Made by a program: the position numbers and the translations under genes. A stretch of DNA of 31,308 bases from JBPBQZ01 sp050955105 (lineage in GTDB: Bacteria; Pseudomonadota; Gammaproteobacteria; Burkholderiales; Burkholderiaceae): assembly GCA_050955105.1 (NCBI GenBank), contig JBPBQZ010000126.1:1-31308 (forward strand), given 5' to 3'. Shown here piece by piece: positions 30,182-31,308 of the stretch. Under the pieces are notes generated by a model, which was not told the origin of the DNA, ran no database searches, and saw only the letters and a program-made list of their open reading frames with translations. Within the stretch, counting starts at the first letter, position 1; each line of letters begins with the position of its first letter.

Positions 30182-31308
30182 CTACTCTGGACGGACGCGC
30201 CGGGCACCGCGGAAATACCAGATGCCCGACAGTCCCTGCAGCACGATCAAGACGATCCATACCACCGCGTGTGCGGCGATCGGGTAGTGCTCGCCCTGCA
30301 GCGGCCAGGCGCCCAGCGCGGCACCGATGGCGATCTGAAACACGAAGATCAGCAGAAAAATCATCAAGGTGAACGAGGTGTTGACGCGGCCGATCAGATG
30401 TTGCGGAAAGTGGCCGGCGAGGATGGCATAGGTAAGGATGCCGCTGCCGCCGAAAGCGCCGTAAGCCGCCCACACCAGCCAGGGCGGCAGCGGCAGCCGC
30501 GTGATGATGGCGATCTGTACGATGATGAACACCGCCATCGCCCCGCCGCAGAATGCTTCGACGCTGATGCCACGCCGCTGCAGCAAGCGCGCCAGCGAAC
30601 CGAGCAGCACGTTGCCGATGACGAAGGCGATGCCGATGATCGAGATCAGGCTGGCCGGGCTCGCGCCGTTACCGCCGGTGGCCGGCACATCGCGCAGGAA
30701 GGCGCCCACCCATAACGATTGCATCGCGTAGAACACGCCCTGTGAGATCGCCGAGAAGGTGCCGAGCTTCCAGAACACCGGGCTGCGCATCACCTGCAGC
30801 GTGCCCTGGAATTGCTCGCGCAAGGTGGCTTGCGGCGGCGCATGCGCGCCCACGGCATCGCGCGCCCCCAGCCACAGCGCGCTGGCAACGGCCAGGGTCA
30901 AGACTGCCAGCCCGATGCTGACGACGCGCCAGCCGGCAATATGCAGCAGCCCGGCCAGCGGCAGGCCGACTGCCACGCCACCCAGGCCGCCGATCGCCAT
31001 CACCAAGCCGTTGATAAAAGGCAGGCGCTCCACCGCAAAGCTCTGGGCCATGGCCTTGAGCGCGCCGCCCAGGCACACCGACACGCCCACGCCTATCAGC
31101 AGGCGTCCGAGCATCATTGCGCCTAAGCCCGGCGCCAGGCCCACCAGCGTTGCGCCGATGGCCGCCGCCAGCATCATCAGCGCGGTGACGCGGCGCGCGC
31201 CGTAGCGGTCGAGCAATACGCCAGCCGGAATCTGCGCGCCGGCGAAACCCAGGAAATACAAGCTGGTCAGGGTACCCAGATCGGTCGCCGTCAGTCCGAG
31301 TTCGCGCG
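30182..31308 (-). CDS. MFS transporter, 5' end outside the window
   Basis: A major facilitator superfamily permease seen from an internal codon to its stop at 30182: 375 residues, open to the window edge, so the N-terminus and probably the first helix are missing. The visible part starts RELGLTATDLGTLTS, followed by YFLGFAGAQIPAGVLLDRYGARRV, which contains the MFS motif-A-like loop (G-x-LLDRYGARR) between helices 2 and 3. Helices 3-6 follow, then a central cytoplasmic loop near ATLREQFQGTLQVMRSPVFWK and six more hydrophobic segments. About eleven membrane spans are visible. The substrate is unknown; proximity to the oxygenase locus hints at an organic acid but the gene may be unrelated. A TTG at 31261 is an internal Leu codon, not a start. 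Confidence 0.88.
   Translation of the reverse strand, partial: RELGLTATDLGTLTSLYFLGFAGAQIPAGVLLDRYGARRVTALMMLAAAIGATLVGLAPGLGAMMLGRLLIGVGVSVCLGGALKAMAQSFAVERLPFINGLVMAIGGLGGVAVGLPLAGLLHIAGWRVVSIGLAVLTLAVASALWLGARDAVGAHAPPQATLREQFQGTLQVMRSPVFWKLGTFSAISQGVFYAMQSLWVGAFLRDVPATGGNGASPASLISIIGIAFVIGNVLLGSLARLLQRRGISVEAFCGGAMAVFIIVQIAIITRLPLPPWLVWAAYGAFGGSGILTYAILAGHFPQHLIGRVNTSFTLMIFLLIFVFQIAIGAALGAWPLQGEHYPIAAHAVVWIVLIVLQGLSGIWYFRGARRVRPE

Noticed and set aside
28691..30715. 674-codon plus-strand frame, the longest plus-strand open frame in the right half
   Set aside because: It runs antisense across the second binding-protein gene and part of the MFS gene, which have clear family motifs and signal peptide or helices. 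Composition marks it as a shadow.
1..31308. CRISPR arrays, insertion sequences, integrase or attachment sites, toxin-antitoxin or defence genes
   Set aside because: I found no regularly spaced repeats with unique spacers, no transposase or integrase motifs, and no tRNA that could serve as an attachment site.

Overview
The window looks like chromosomal DNA from a betaproteobacterium of the Burkholderiaceae (Burkholderia/Paraburkholderia/Pandoraea/Robbsia type). The reasons are high G+C, a PHB phasin beside an aceE-aceF-lpdA pyruvate dehydrogenase operon, a lipoyl domain fused to the E3 subunit, an Aat/Bpt N-degron pair, and abundant branched-chain-type ABC transporters. I see no rRNA, tRNA, CRISPR array, insertion sequence or prophage. 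The assignment rests on recognised protein families, not on a database search.

Layout. Positions 1-1440 hold a small four-helix membrane protein and three very short putative genes (53, 51 and 58 aa). Positions 1486-4789 (+) are a housekeeping run: a zinc-ribbon NUDIX hydrolase, aat, bpt and pyrD. An IclR regulator (+) follows, convergent with a PBP7-type D,D-endopeptidase (-). Positions 7222-7988 carry a phasin gene with a near-consensus promoter and a structured leader of about 150 nt. It converges on the aceE-aceF-lpdA operon (14729 to 8237, minus strand) at a strong hairpin. Divergent from aceE is a plus-strand operon: a membrane PAS-PAS sensor kinase, a FixJ-type response regulator and an M3 oligopeptidase. 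The aceE/kinase intergenic region contains a 35-bp dyad placed like an activator site for aceE.

The right-hand third (20330-31308) is an accessory transport and catabolic region. A minus-strand run SDR - livG - livF - livH - livM - livK encodes an oxidoreductase plus a complete branched-chain/aromatic-type ABC importer, with ATGA or TGATG overlaps at most junctions. Divergent from the SDR is a VanA-like Rieske oxygenase with no reductase in the window. The shared promoter carries two palindromes. A LysR regulator, a second solitary ABC binding protein and a 5'-truncated MFS permease follow. The likely theme is uptake and oxidative catabolism of an aromatic or branched acid whose identity cannot be read from sequence. 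The pyruvate dehydrogenase/phasin half links acetyl-CoA production to PHB storage.

I see no clear previously undescribed multi-gene system. The best leads are regulatory DNA: the aceE dyad, the 22-bp perfect palindrome at the LysR start, the double palindrome between SDR and oxygenase, and the nested 11/22-bp repeats after prlC. The short genes in the first 1.5 kb and the oxygenase/two-receptor catabolic locus are also worth following.
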